Source: Siniperca chuatsi
Lineage: Eukaryota > Chordata > Actinopteri > Centrarchiformes > Sinipercidae
Assembly: GCF_020085105.1 (NCBI RefSeq)
Contig: NC_058046.1
Span: 29,007,175 to 29,071,174, forward strand
Length of the DNA stretch: 64,000 nucleotides
Reading direction: 5' to 3'
Shown: positions 13,301 through 24,260 of the stretch, piece by piece
How positions within the stretch are numbered: position 1 is the first letter of the stretch
How the letters are laid out: the number at the start of each line of letters is the position of its first letter
Made by a program: the position numbers and the translations under genes
The notes under the pieces: generated by a model
The model's input: the letters and a program-made list of their open reading frames with translations, nothing else
Told to the model about the DNA's origin: nothing
Database searches by the model: none

Positions 13301-16300
13301 CAAGTTCTGGTGATATATCAGGGTACAGAATAAATTGGGCAAAGTCAGCTCCTGAATGACCCGATGAGAAGCATAACACTGCCCTTGGATATACCAGTGG
13401 TAAAACAATTTAAATATCTGGGCATTGAGATTTGTGCAACTTTGCAGACCATTGTCAAAATCAACATTGAGGACACCCTGTTTAAGATCACTCGTGATCT
13501 TGAAAAATGGTCAACACTGCCAAACTCTCTTAGATCTCGAATAATGAATGACTGAATGAATTTATTTGATGACTAAAAAACACATGTAACACTGCACTGC
13601 AGCCATTACATACATTAAAAAACACCGAAGATGAAAACACAATAAAGCCCGAAGGGTTACTTCCATTGCAGTCCTCAATAATATCTATTTTAATTACAAG
13701 AAGCCCAAGAGCGTGTGTTTTTGGCCAGTCTGATGGCTACTAAGAAGATGTTCGCAACTAGGTGGAAAACTCCACATACACCAACTCACTTTTATGGATG
13801 TTGTTGATCTCGAATTGTCCACCGCACGCATCCATGGGGAAAAAGAGGAAACTATAAGACTTTGGGCCCAAACAGTGTTGGATTTTAAAGGCCTTTTGAC
13901 TTAAGAGAACAACACCCCCCACCCCCTCTTTTTCTATCTATTTATTTATCTATTTATTTTTTATTTAATTTAGCTTAATTTTATTTTATTGATGAATTCC
14001 CCCTCCGGTCCTGTTTATGTGTGAGTTTTTCTTAATTCATTGTTCCCTGTTTGGGCTAATTGTTGTAGACGTCTTTCAGTGTTATAATACCGGTTAAATT
14101 TATGAAGGGTCAAGCAACCTGTTTATGTCAGTACCATTTACATTATTGGTTATCACTATGTGCTTTACTGCAGGTACGTATGTATTATTGTTACTCTTTA
14201 CTGACCGGTCCTTAAAGTGTTTTGTTTTATTACTTTCATTCACTGCTGTATTGCCGATTGTAGATCTACATCTCTTCGGTTCAAATGATAATAAAAATTT
14301 GATCACAAAAAACATATCAACTTAGATGACAATATGTCAGACAGACAATGCGACAATTATGCCCACATTACGCAGCAACTGGCCAGGTGTACACCTTTAT
14401 TCCCATTTGTACAAGATCAGGAATGCATGCAGTTTGATACAGACAAGAGGAGGCTATAATGTTAAGCTTTCCATACACCTTTTGAGTGTGGCCATTCAGA
14501 ACAGGTATAAATACTTGTGCCTTTAGATGAAAAATACCATGGTTTCACCTTTGATGCAAAAAAAGCTGATGCTACACTTCTTGTTCAAATAAACATTCTA
14601 AAGCCTTTACCCATCTCATGTACTTAAAAATGAATGAATAACAACACTTGTTTTGACTTGCCCTCTTTTCTATATATATATATTTTTTCTATATATTGTA
14701 TGAAATACATAATTAGATCACATCATGCTTTATCATGTGTCTGCATCTCTACAAAAGCCTAAAAAAAAAGATCATTCATCGTGTGTTGATCATTCCAATG
14801 TATCCAAGGGATACCGCTGACAATGCATAATAATATTAATGGAAACCAGTATTAACACTTCATCCAGGTAATGATATAGGCTCAGGTTCAGTGCTCAACG
14901 CCTCTAAGAGATTGTGTCTGAGGCACAATCTGGGTCCTTAACTGTAGGTTAATAATAGAGATGGAAAACAGAGACGTTGTAGAGAAATCTCCCATACACA
15001 CAACACTCAATAAACATCAGGACAGGTTAACGAGGAAGGCTTTGCGTATGGCTGACGTCATTGTGATCCTGATCAAAATCCCTGGTGGACAACTCATTTG
15101 TTGTTGAGGCAATAAGAGGACTGCCATCCAGAAAGGCTTTGCAACTCAGAGGATTTGAGGAAGATTAGACGGTTCTCAGGAGTAACTCCTTTGTTGCACT
15201 TGTGAATTAACCGTTGAGTGTGTTTTCCTTTGTTCTCATTCATTTCTTATACTTGTTTCTTTCTGTTGAGCCTTTCTTTCGCATATTAGTTTATTTAATT
15301 TCTGCTGAGAAAAATCTCACAAAATTAAACAATACAAACGACAAATAAACTGATATGCGGCTCTATCCAGACCAAGTTTGTGCAGTAGCTCAAGCCATAT
15401 CTCTATTGGTTCCCAGGTATTGCTAAAATGTGTTTTACAAGGGAATTGTAGCCTAAATTTAACAACAGAAGAATTGCAGCCCACAACAGTACACGACTAC
15501 CAAAATATCTCACTCTGACCTGAATTCATGTCTGTGTTTCTATTATTTTGTTTGGTGGGCATACACTAAATAGAAATGTGGCCAATGACTGTATTTTTCA
15601 AGCACTGTGAATGTCCCAGTAGCATATAAAATAATATTTTTTTCTTTCTTCTTTTCACACAGTTTATTGTGAAGAGTGCTACAGCATGGTCAAATCAGTA
15701 TTAAACCAGAACTTCAACACAGAGATACAACTTGTAGTTGCAGTTGAGCAAGTGAAGTTTTGCTACATCACTCACTGTTACTGCTTCTTTTAAAGCTTTA
15801 GGAAGTCTGCAACAAATCTAAGTCATCACTATGGATTTCTATGCAGTTATAAAGAGAGAGAGAAATCATAGATGGGACATTAATAGTCCTGGGAACTGAG
15901 ATGTGAAATTTAACACACAATTTAGAACTACAGTAATCAATATTCTTATATTAGTCAAATGACTATGGGTAATATGAAAAGCCCACAAAGTCTGTTCTCA
16001 TCAACCATGTTTCCAGCTGCAACAGTTATCTGTTATCAGCAAAACAGCATTGATAAACCCACTGTGTGCTACCTGCCCAGCACCAAACAGAGAGACAATA
16101 TAGCAACTAGCTGGTGAATGTAATGAAGCTAAAGAGCCGAGTAGGGTGTCTCTGCAGACTGGGACTGAATGGGCAGGGTAACTGTCAATCATTTTTTAAA
16201 TTTGGCCAATCAGAGACTTAGAATCCTCTGTCAATCAAAAACAAATTTCACCAATACACTGCCTGAACCAGTTGTCAATCAGTTTTTAATTCAGCTAATC

Positions 16301-19300
16301 ATCTTTCTCATAGGAGATGGGGAAGGTTCGACACGGAGAAGCAAACCTGCCTTGTTTCTCAATGTTTAGATCCGTTTTCAGCTCTAGTCCAAGTATCAAA
16401 GTATCAACAGATACGTTTTTAATCGACATACACTAGTACATGCAAGGTAGAAGTAGACAACTTTTGATCATGACAGAATATAGTAACTTTCACCACTGCT
16501 CATTTTAGAAATCACACGTTGTAAGTTTATTAGAACAGCATTTGTTGGAAAGCTAGACGCTGGTGGCTAATGAGCTACCACAGGCTGTATGCAGTAAACT
16601 GCAAGCTAATGTTAGCTAACTCGCTAAACTCTATGGGAAATTACAGTAGTAAGCTAATCGGCTAGAAAAGCAGTGGCAACCGGCAGTAGTGCCTTTGGCT
16701 TACGAAAGTCGGAACAAAGTTTTAAATTAGGCCTTGTAGATCTAATATGAGTTAAGATTCAGTAATTGGGTTTCTTATTTCTCGCCCCTTTGTTCACAAG
16801 CAGATTTTGGTGTACTGCTAAGGTGAAATAAGTGAAAGTTTACATAGCCTACTTCATACAACGGAACCCTACTACTCATGCTCATACAGTCTATGGCTTA
16901 ACCCCCTTTTGGTTCACAGAACTAGGGGCCTCAGGAGGGACGACTGCAGTTGGATCCTTCTCCTCCCACCGGGCACGATCCGGGGAAAATGAAGGCTAGC
17001 TAATGCTGGCAGCCAAAAACAAACATCTATGATCCATTGTCCGTTTGATAATCTAAACAAAGAACATGGTTTCTTACCGTGGCCTTTCTAAAATGAGCAG
17101 TGTTGAAAGTTACTATATTCTCTTATGATCAAGGAGTTGATAAGCAGACAGTGTTAGCTATCATAGCATGCGCACTAGCTAGTTGAAAAGTTGTCTGTAT
17201 AAAACAAATGATGGACAGAGCGTAAGCTGTTTGTGTACCACCATGTATAATACTATGAAGTGATTTGCTGAATTAACAATAGATTAACAACTGGTTCAGG
17301 CAACGTATTGGTGAAATTAGTTTTTGACTGACAGTGGATTGCAAGCCTCTGATTGGCCAAATTGAGAGTTACCACTTCCTCTCTACACTAGCTTATCTTC
17401 TTCTCTTTTATTGGCACATTGCTACCTTGCATTACTGCCCTCTGCAGTCACCAGAAATGTGTTTCACATCACCCCTCTTACTCGTGGCATGCCAGTCTGG
17501 TAGAACAAGTGATACAAACAATACTGCCACATTAAAACACTCTACAGCATCAATGGTGGTCAAAAACTCTCAACCCATTCTCATTCCCAGGTCGTCATAT
17601 ACCGAAGTTTTGTCACACCCCTTGGCGCCTCATACAGACACACAAGGTTCCCCTTAAGCGTCTGTATGAGACGCACCAAGGGGACGCTTTCAAGTAACTC
17701 CAATGTAAAACCATCCGCAGCAATATTAGACGTTCAGAGGAACTGCTCCGGCCGTACTTTCACTCCAATATTACTGTGCATTCAGACCGCCACCGGCGAG
17801 AGCTTCAAAATGGCTGCCCTGCCAACAATGCTGTAGAAAGATTTGTGGATGCTCTGAATGCTTGGTAATAAAAATACAAGCGCAGGACTTCTAAGTTTGC
17901 CGCCGAACCGCGTCATAGCTCATTACCATAAAGTTTCCCAGACTTCAACTTCCCTCCCCGCGCTGCTGCTGCTCGGAGCGTTTCAGAAGCAGAGCAGTTT
18001 GCGCCAATATATAAAATGAAGCTTTTTGTTTGTTTGTTTTTTCTTTTTTAGTGGAACTTAAAATGAGTCACCTTCAGAGATTATTGTACAATACTGCTAA
18101 CAATCTAGGGCATTAGAACAGGCTTGGAGGAAGGCCTGAAGTGCTTGGGTTATGGCTGAAAAGACCAACTTGTTCTCATTTACAGGTCATCAAATACCGA
18201 GGCATGCATTGGCTACTATTTACACAACCCTGGAGACTTTTCGTGTCTTTATGATTCTTGGTTTTGGGATTTTATGTCAGCATGACATAGCCCATTCAAT
18301 CAGAATATGTTTTATTAGCCAATGCAAGCATACAAAGAATGGGTCTTGGCATTTGCTCCCAAAAAACACAACACAGAATAATAAGAACAGACAAAAGTAA
18401 GGTAATAATAATAATAATTAAATAAACAAAGAAATATTCAAATTAAATTGACATTTTCAAATCTATTTACAGAAGGGAATAGCAATAGTTTTGAAATGGG
18501 ATATAAAACATGAAATGAAATATTGACTGTACAAAGGAAATATGGACTGTGCTATGGACAAAGAAATAAAGTATATGAAATATGTGAAGGTGACAAGAGC
18601 AAAATGAATGTGACGTGTAATAGGACAAAAAAACGTTATTTTTCACAAGTGAAGGAGAAATCATTCAAACTGATGGCCGTTACATTAACCTATCATATTG
18701 TTGAATTATCAAGGACACTTTCGTGTTTTAGTTTTGAGTAATGTTGAGGATATCACTGAAAGAAAACCTTAACATGGGAATTAACAGTTAGGAAAATACT
18801 TCCGGGCGGTGGGTCCTCAGTTCTCCAATGGGACTGATGCTCACAGTGTCTTATAGCGCCATGGTCAGGTTAATATTGGAGTGAATGGACGGCCGGAGTA
18901 GTTCCTCTCACTATATAATATTGCTGCGGATGGTTTTACATTGGAGTTCATTGAAAGCCTGGTGCGTCTCACACAGACGCTTAAGGGTACCTTGTGCGTC
19001 TGTATACAAGTATACCTGGCTGCAGCCTGTAGAACGGGTTAAAGATGGACGACATGACAGCTCCCCAAAAGTGAAGCCAAAACATCTCGATCGCCCCCTG
19101 GTGGCTGGCTGCAGTATAGGTCATAAACCCCGCCCCCTCCATGTTAGCGGATGGGACATGGGCCAAACTAAAAAATCAAAGTGCACCTCAAACAAATTTG
19201 CCCAAAGATGGTTTCTGTCATTTTAGATAGTTCTTATCATGCTGGTGTATGTTCAAGTGTTTTTTTCAATTTTTCTTATAGTTTGGTTTTAATTAGTTAT

Positions 19301-21506
19301 TTGATGTTATAAAAAGGGGCTTTCACGCCGTGATTGACAGCTGAGGCCAGCTTGGGATTGAGTCAGCCGGGTGTATGGGCGGGACCTCGATACCGCGGCT
19401 CAAACTCCAATCACTACTGCGCAGATTCTGGCTCCAAATGACGTCACCTGCGCAAGATGGCAGCGCCCGTAAGTGGGATATTTTGGCTTCATTTTTGTAC
19501 AGTGGGAGGAAGTGGAGACGCGTCGTCCATCTTTATATACAGTCTACGGTTGAAACTCTGCAAGATCCCTTTAACCGCATAGGTTTCACTGCAAATGCCT
19601 ATGCTGCACATTTTCAACTTTGTACTTGTCACATTACCATCACTTTTTAAAAGATAATATATTTTTAATGTGCACCATTAATGTACACATTAATAAAAAC
19701 CCTTTTCTTTTTTATGTCACAATTTATGTAACTTTTCACAATATTGCAAAGTAAGGCTGAAATTAGATGTACATTTAGGACGAGAAAAAAGTACAAGACC
19801 CTCCCCTGCTATCACCAAAAAGTCAGACGTCCTGACCTTCGACCAAAAAGAAAGTTGCGACACCCTCCCCCTTTTCTGACCCCCTTAAACCACCGAATAA
19901 TATCCATATAGTCCCTTAGCCACATAGCACAGTTTGTGGTAGAGATGTGATACTTGATATAGATATATCTGCACATGCTGATCATTTATGCTTTAAGATT
20001 GCCAATGTGTATTATTCTAAAAAAAAAAAAAACTGACTATATTATCTGGGTATCTTTACTTTCGCTCTGGGAAAAACTGAAGGATTTATCCAAAAAAGGT
20101 AAAGTCATAAACATATCCATCGCTTTTGTTCAGTTTGCACAAAAAGGTGAAATCATGACACAATCAATTGAATCTTAGTTTCAAAAATCCATTCACAAAG
20201 ATCTGTCAGGCTGATATTAATATGTTGTAACATAAAAGAGAATACTTCTGTAATGCTTATAACAAATAATCCAGTACCCACAATGCTTTGCAAGGCACTC
20301 AGGGAACATAGTGAACATTTATTTTCACACTGTAGACTGCTCATTGCTGGCAGCACATTTGTACTTAATATTAGTTCTCTCTCCTCTCTCCTGTGCAACA
20401 CTTGCAAACTTCACTTTATAGCTCAGACATAGCATTGAATACATTCCTGCATGTTTATATATTTTAAAATACGTAGCCTCATATTCCTGTGGGGTTGGGA
20501 TTAGTGTGCAAGTGTCTTTACTTTATGATATTTTTATGTAATATCTAAATTATAGCCCCACTGGGACTTAAACTGCGTTGACGGTACACACAGATACTCA
20601 GTGGTGAGTTTATAGCGACCTTATCGCACTTAATGGTATTTGTTTTAATCTCCTGAGGCATCACCATAGCATTCTCGCAGGCCCTTACTCAATAGTGAGT
20701 TTTCAGTGACCTTATCGCACTTTGTCATTTTTTTATGTCCCATAACAGCCTCACACTGGGGTTCTGCTGGTTTAAGTGGTTTCAAAACGGACAGTCTGAT
20801 ATCTCAACCACAACATAATATGGCCATTACGTAAGGCAATTTACGGAATACCCCACGGGCCAATTAAACGGATAACGATATTTTGTAACAATTTCACTAA
20901 TCTGCTCGCCTTGCATAACGCCGGGGCCTGGATGCGCTGCGAGGACAGATGCGCAGGCTGGCATATTGGTAATGGATTGTAAACACGGGCTGCCTATAGG
21001 CCTCGGCTGCCTCAGATATTATTCTGATGGAGAAGAGCCACCTTCTCTCCCCGCCACCTGCAGAATGCGCAAGTCTATAACAGCCCACTGCAGCCTCGTA
21101 GCCTCTTGATTTATTGCACTGCACAAGACAGATAGCAGTGGGCTTTAGCAGAAAATCTTTGCATATGTATGCAATGATAACACCGACAGCATAAAACCGG
21201 TTTGTCGTTGAAAAAGCACTGAAAAATGTGCATAGTGGCCTAGAATAAATAACAGATGGTGACAGCCCTCCGTATTGATTTAGATGAAGATGCACGCTAG
21301 AAATTCAGTCATTCCGCTCAAAGAGTGCTTACCTCCAGCGTTCGTATCTCTTTTTGTGTCAAGTCGTTGGATGTGGCACATTTGGTCCGTAAACCCTCCA
21401 AACTAGAAATGCTTATGTCTATCATATTTTGCACCAACTCGCACTGCTGCAAGGCTTTCTGCAAACTAAGATGCTGCTCCTCGCTTTTTGTCATCTCCTC
21501 GTTCAT
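4309..21506 (-). CDS. ksr2: Kinase suppressor of Ras 2, N-terminal part (coding exons 1-3; rest lies left of the window)
   Basis: KSR2 is a pseudokinase scaffold that brings RAF, MEK and ERK together at the membrane. Coding exons on the minus strand are 21506-21333 (58 codons, starts [11 protein letters not shown]), 5432-5292 (47 codons) and 4459-4309 (50 codons plus one base). All have AG/GT borders and join in phase 0. The 155 visible residues form the CA1 region (coiled coil plus SAM-like domain that binds BRAF): motifs [49 protein letters not shown] and [26 protein letters not shown] and the MTKSEEQ start point to KSR2, not KSR1. The start is the first ATG in frame; upstream the frame offers only a TTG. 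Intron 1 is 15.9 kb and full of repeats. The C1 and kinase-like domains are outside the window. Confidence 0.93.
5765..5817 (+). repeat. Diverged fragment of the TTAA fold-back MITE
   Basis: TGGAAAGAGACGTTGCTGTC, then TCAAATGTCATTTTTTGAGCAC, is a worn match to the right arm of the fold-back element at 9068-9647 (there TGGAAAGAGACATTGCTGTT). It lies in ksr2 intron 1. The rest of 5433-8207 is AT-rich intron with nothing recognised. Confidence 0.55.
8208..8753 (+). mobile_element. hAT-like MITE (CAGTGGTGGAAAGTAACTAAGTA family), copy 1
   Basis: It begins CAGTGATGGAAAGTAACTAAG and ends TGATCTGAATACTTCTTCCACCCCTG. The CAG...CTG ends are near inverted repeats, and the inside carries the repeated TACTTGTACTTT/TTTACTTGAATG motifs of a very common fish non-autonomous element. 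Related copies are at 50323-50668 and, reversed, at 51618-51950. No intact 8-bp duplication is visible. Confidence 0.65.
9068..9647. mobile_element. TTAA-flanked fold-back MITE, almost a full-length palindrome
   Basis: The element is bordered by TTAA on both sides (9068-9071 and 9644-9647). It starts AAAGGGACAGTTCA and ends TGAACTGTCCCTTT. The two arms pair along almost their whole length of about 280 bp, from the ends to TGTTGTGAGCAGTTTCATG (9321) and its complement ending at 9391, leaving a loop of about 23 bases. TTAA target sites point to piggyBac or Kolobok mobilisation. It has no coding capacity. Confidence 0.8.
10490..10625. repeat. Dispersed repeat rich in GTTAGCATGCTAAC motifs
   Basis: It contains several short palindromic and inverted units: GTTAGCATGCTAAC, AAGCATGTTAGCAG and GAGCATGTTAGCATT. 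This composition is seen in a common fish MITE. Borders are uncertain. Confidence 0.45.
10741..11353. mobile_element. Non-autonomous hAT-like element
   Basis: Ends are CAGAGGTCTCAAACTACTGG at the left and, as reverse complement of the right end, CAGAGGCATTAAACTCACCTG. Both start CAGAGG and run into GGCCC-rich subterminal sequence, the hallmark of Charlie/Tip100-like hAT elements. The interior has no transposase. The flanking 8-mers do not match, so the target-site duplication has decayed. Confidence 0.65.
11998..12143 (-). mobile_element. Terminal fragment of a Tc1-like element, same family as 46968-47125
   Basis: Read on the minus strand from 12141 it runs CAGTGCCTATAAAAACTACTT, then CCACCCCCTTGGACTTTTCC and TTTTATTGTTTGACAACATT. 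This matches, base for base with scattered changes, the Tc1-type terminus at 46968. A TA dinucleotide (12142-12143) borders the outer end. Beyond it (to 12202) is a different repeat ending in AGTGTTCCTTTAAG. Confidence 0.6.
12955..14105 (+). mobile_element. L1-like LINE remnant (ORF2 reverse transcriptase and 3' end)
   Basis: Decayed ORF2 sequence includes the reverse-transcriptase motif [21 protein letters not shown] (around 13096-13160), an [10 protein letters not shown] motif (13318-13350), [10 protein letters not shown] (13402-13431) and [15 protein letters not shown]. Then a 130-bp unrelated or deleted section follows. After it the ORF2 tail reappears at 13711-13900 with [19 protein letters not shown] and [20 protein letters not shown]. 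The catalytic YADD box is destroyed (region 13230-13260). It is a dead 5'-truncated copy in ksr2 intron 1. Confidence 0.75.
14106..16130. other. ksr2 intron 1, no recognised feature
   Basis: AT-rich intronic sequence. ORFs at 14125-14325 and 14326-14526 show no protein-family signal. TATATATATATTTTTTC at 14672-14690 is simple sequence. Confidence 0.55.
16160..17400. mobile_element. DNA-transposon-like element with long inverted repeats
   Basis: Two pairs of inverted repeats nest inside one another. The outer pair is 16198-16282 against 17281-17364 (for example GGCCAATCAGAGACTTAGAA with its complement TTGCAAGCCTCTGATTGGCC). The inner pair is 16453-16513 against 17088-17150 (both read GAATATAGTAACTTTCA and CACTGCTCATTTTAGAAA in opposite sense). 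The centre has no transposase ORF. This is most simply a non-autonomous DNA element about 1.2 kb long whose ends fold back on each other. Confidence 0.65.
17565..19015. mobile_element. Repeat pair in inverted orientation (CGTCTGTATGAGACGCACC family)
   Basis: 17622-17772 and 18868-19014 are inverted copies of each other. Each carries TTAAGCGTCTGT, GAGACGCACCA, ACTCCAATGTAAAACCATCC, GCAGCAATATTA and TCCGGCCGT when read in the matching direction. A direct second copy of the adjacent motif AGGTCGTCATATACCGA (17590) occurs as AGGTCATCAAATACCGA at 18184. The left copy also holds a small palindrome around AAGCGTCTGTATGAGACGC. This is either one element with long arms or two copies of one MITE. Confidence 0.6.
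19028..19548. mobile_element. MITE with inverted ends (TTAAAGATGGACGAC ... GTCGTCCATCTTTAT)
   Basis: The left end AAAGATGGACGACATGAC (19040) pairs with the right end CGTCGTCCATCTTTATA (19522-19538). Inside are the fish-wide motifs CCAAAACATCTCGATCGCC and GGTCATAAACCCCGCCCCC, and a promoter-like cassette at 19439-19474 (perfect CRE TGACGTCA, then AAGATGGCAGCGCCC and GTAAGT). It has no transposase. Confidence 0.6.
19549..21332. other. ksr2 intron 1 (5' part), with a 35-bp direct repeat
   Basis: Mostly unrecognised intron. A direct repeat of about 35 bp occurs at 20597-20631 and 20687-20722; both end GACCTTATCGCACTT and begin ACTCAGTGGTGAGTTT or ACTCAATAGTGAGTTT. The part nearest exon 1 (20890-21300) is more GC-rich. 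Confidence 0.5.
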
Positions 21507-22140
21507 AGTTTTGCGAGCAGTTGTCGTTATTTTCCCTTTGCACTTAAAATTCAAAACAACAACAAAAATAATAATAATAATAGCAATAATTCAGAAAAGA
21601 TACGTGGAGAAGCCCACGGAACAGAGCAACCTGCAAAACGCCATGAAACGAGATGTTGTAGGTTTACAGACGGGGTTTGAGCCGTGAGAGACTCGACTCC
21701 ATTGCAGCAACAGTCCTCGTAGTTCCTGCTGTTTCATCCAGGTGTCTCTGGTTGTAGGCTACATCAAACACAATATGAAGATACCGAGCGGGACTACACG
21801 GTTTGCCACAGCATCCATTGGGTGCCCCTTCGTTTCAAATGGATGTTCAAAATAGAAAGAGAAGCTGTTCAGCGCATCATAAGCAGACGTTTCGGGGGAA
21901 AGCCTGGTGGTTTTAAAGGTGCTGATGTGTGGATTGGATGCAGGTACTCCCTGTCTCCCTTGGCAGCAGCTGCATCCCGGTTCTCTCCCACCACACCGAC
22001 ATGTTTCCTGTCAATCAAACCCACAGCAACAGCATCGCATCGCCCAGGCACTGCCGTGAGGTGCCGCTCTCGCGAGATTAGCGCTAAATACAGTGGGCTC
22101 GCCGCTTCAACCAGTCTCCAGGCCTGGATGAGGAACAGTC
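21507..22140 (-). promoter_or_regulatory. ksr2: Probable ksr2 promoter / 5' UTR region with TCTCGCGAGA element
   Basis: This stretch upstream of the ksr2 start is richer in CpG than its surroundings, especially 21860-22130. At 22068-22077 it holds the perfect palindrome TCTCGCGAGA, a known vertebrate core-promoter element found near bidirectional and housekeeping start sites. An AAC/AAT-rich simple tract lies at 21557-21590. The actual start site cannot be read from sequence. Confidence 0.5.
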
Positions 22141-23219
22141 TTATCATATTTGGATGGATTTCAAATAAGATGATTGAAGAGATAAGAAATCAAAAAGATA
22201 TTTCTGTTACACAAACTTATATTTCATTTTTCTGACTTGAATCTAAATGTTGCTTTTTTTCTTTTGAAATACTGCATACTTTCACCACTTCCGGCTTCAA
22301 AAAAGCCTTCAAATGAAACATTCTGAGGAGGAAAAATCACTCTTTGGTTAAACTGCTCACAACTCATGTCACTGATCTGTGATAAGGCATCAAGACACTG
22401 CTTTATTGTAAGGGCTCACAAGCCAAAAAGGCTGGGAACTACGGCTATAAGGTATCGGGTGAAATAATGACCCAAATGCAGGCTAAACATGTTCTCTGAA
22501 AAAATATGCCGGTAAATTGCACTTTTTTTACATACGTATATAAACAGGTATATTTTAATGGTCATCACAGTATTGTTAGGAGAAAATATTCTCCACATAA
22601 CTGAAAATACATATAAAGTCAGTTGAGAAAAGGTTTGTGCAATACTGTCTTTATCATTTCATCAAATGGCTAAAAGCAAAATCAGGTTCAAATGATGTAA
22701 AGATTATTAGAGAATTGCATGTAGGACCAGCTGTATGTAAGAATCCGACACGGGACTGCTGACTCTCAGACTGTGAAGCCCTCAGATTGAGGTTTTTTGA
22801 TCCCCTTGTGTCCTTTGAACCGGCATTTTCACATAATTCTAAATCAAGAACCGCAATGCGAAAAAGGTCATAAAGGTAAAGCGGAGTAAAGTTCATTTAA
22901 GAGGGGAATGAATGGGCATCATTTCCTGAAATTGAAGTAAAATCTAGAGAAGTGTGTGTAGAATTTTAAGGAGCCAGCATTGGGTCCAGCCCAGCTGTAA
23001 AGACTGCCTGGTAGAGAGGGACATAGAATAGCATACTGAGCCGACTCTTGGTTTAATCATTTTAATTTTAACAGCATTATATCAAATATTTTCAAGAATC
23101 CATTTGTTCCTGAAATGTATTTACAACGTAGACATGAAATATGTGCATGTATTGTATATGCTTATTTAAAGTATAAATCTTTGACATTTCATATCTTCTA
23201 CACACCTTTTACAGTGGCC

Positions 23220-23400
23220 AGTCATGTCACCGAGACCCCGCCCGTAGGAGCCCACAAAGTGATCCGATTGGTTGTACGCCGTGACGTTAACCCACGTTTT
23301 GTTGTGGAGCGCGCCAAACACGGCTACCAACAGCTAGTGGAAGTGCTTAAAACTTAAAAAAATAACCCAGCTTGGAGCTAAATTCACATTTGAAGAACAC
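23220..23400 (+). promoter_or_regulatory. rfc5: Probable rfc5 promoter
   Basis: Within 180 bp of the rfc5 ATG lie a GC box CCCCGCCC (23236-23243), an inverted CCAAT box ATTGG (23267-23271) and a CRE-like TGACGTTA (23282-23289), with no TATA box. This fits a TATA-less, cell-cycle-linked replication gene. 22141-23219, between this and the ksr2 promoter, has no feature I recognise. Confidence 0.55.
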
Positions 23401-24198
23401 ATGGCTTCTACAAGTAAAGCACCGTTACAGACCAGAAACTTACCATGGTGAGTTGAAAGTCGTTGTTTAACACAGATGGCTTAAAATAGTTAGTGCTAGC
23501 TAACGTTAGCTAACGTGCCTACTATGGAGTCAAGATAGCAGCTCACGGAATTATGTAGAGTCTTTCTGGTATTTACAAATAACGTTAGATATTCATCATA
23601 CTTGTAAAACGAATATTTAATCAGCAGTTATGTGAGCTTTTCTGTAATTCGGCATACATAATTAACTAATTAATGCGTCAAGCATCGCCTTGTTGCCACT
23701 CGAACCAACTGACTCATCGGAAACGCTGCAGCAACTATTATAAAGTTGACATTTTGTTTGATATATTGGTGCAAAATATAGATGCCGAATTGAACAGTGG
23801 AAGCCAACAATTTGACGTCTCTAACGTTAATCACAAAGTATTGCAAATGCACCCAAACCCATAACTAAGATGTTTTAAAATAGACACATTTTAATTAAGT
23901 TCACTTCACACCAGTACACAGAGAATTTGTTATAATTTTCGGGCTTAACAAGTTACCAATCCGTTGTTATTTTGGGTTACTTGTGTAAAGTGAACTTCTG
24001 CTGTACTTTGAGTAACTACTCCAAGTGTCACAAACATTAGTCATTTTAGCAATTGGAAGTATTTATTATTGATAACAATGGAAGATGTGTTTCTGCTCGT
24101 TTTCCAGGGTTGAAAAATACAGACCACAGAAACTTGATGATCTGATCTCACACAAAGATATTCTAAGCACCAGTAAGTATGTGGACTGCCAGAAAAAA

Positions 24199-24260
<62 letters not shown>

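Noticed and set aside
17334..17657. 107-codon ORF
   Set aside because: It crosses from one transposable element into the next; no protein similarity.
21325..22235. Plus-strand ORFs over and upstream of ksr2 exon 1
   Set aside because: They are antisense to the conserved KSR2 N-terminus or lie in its CpG-rich upstream region, with no domain or splice support.
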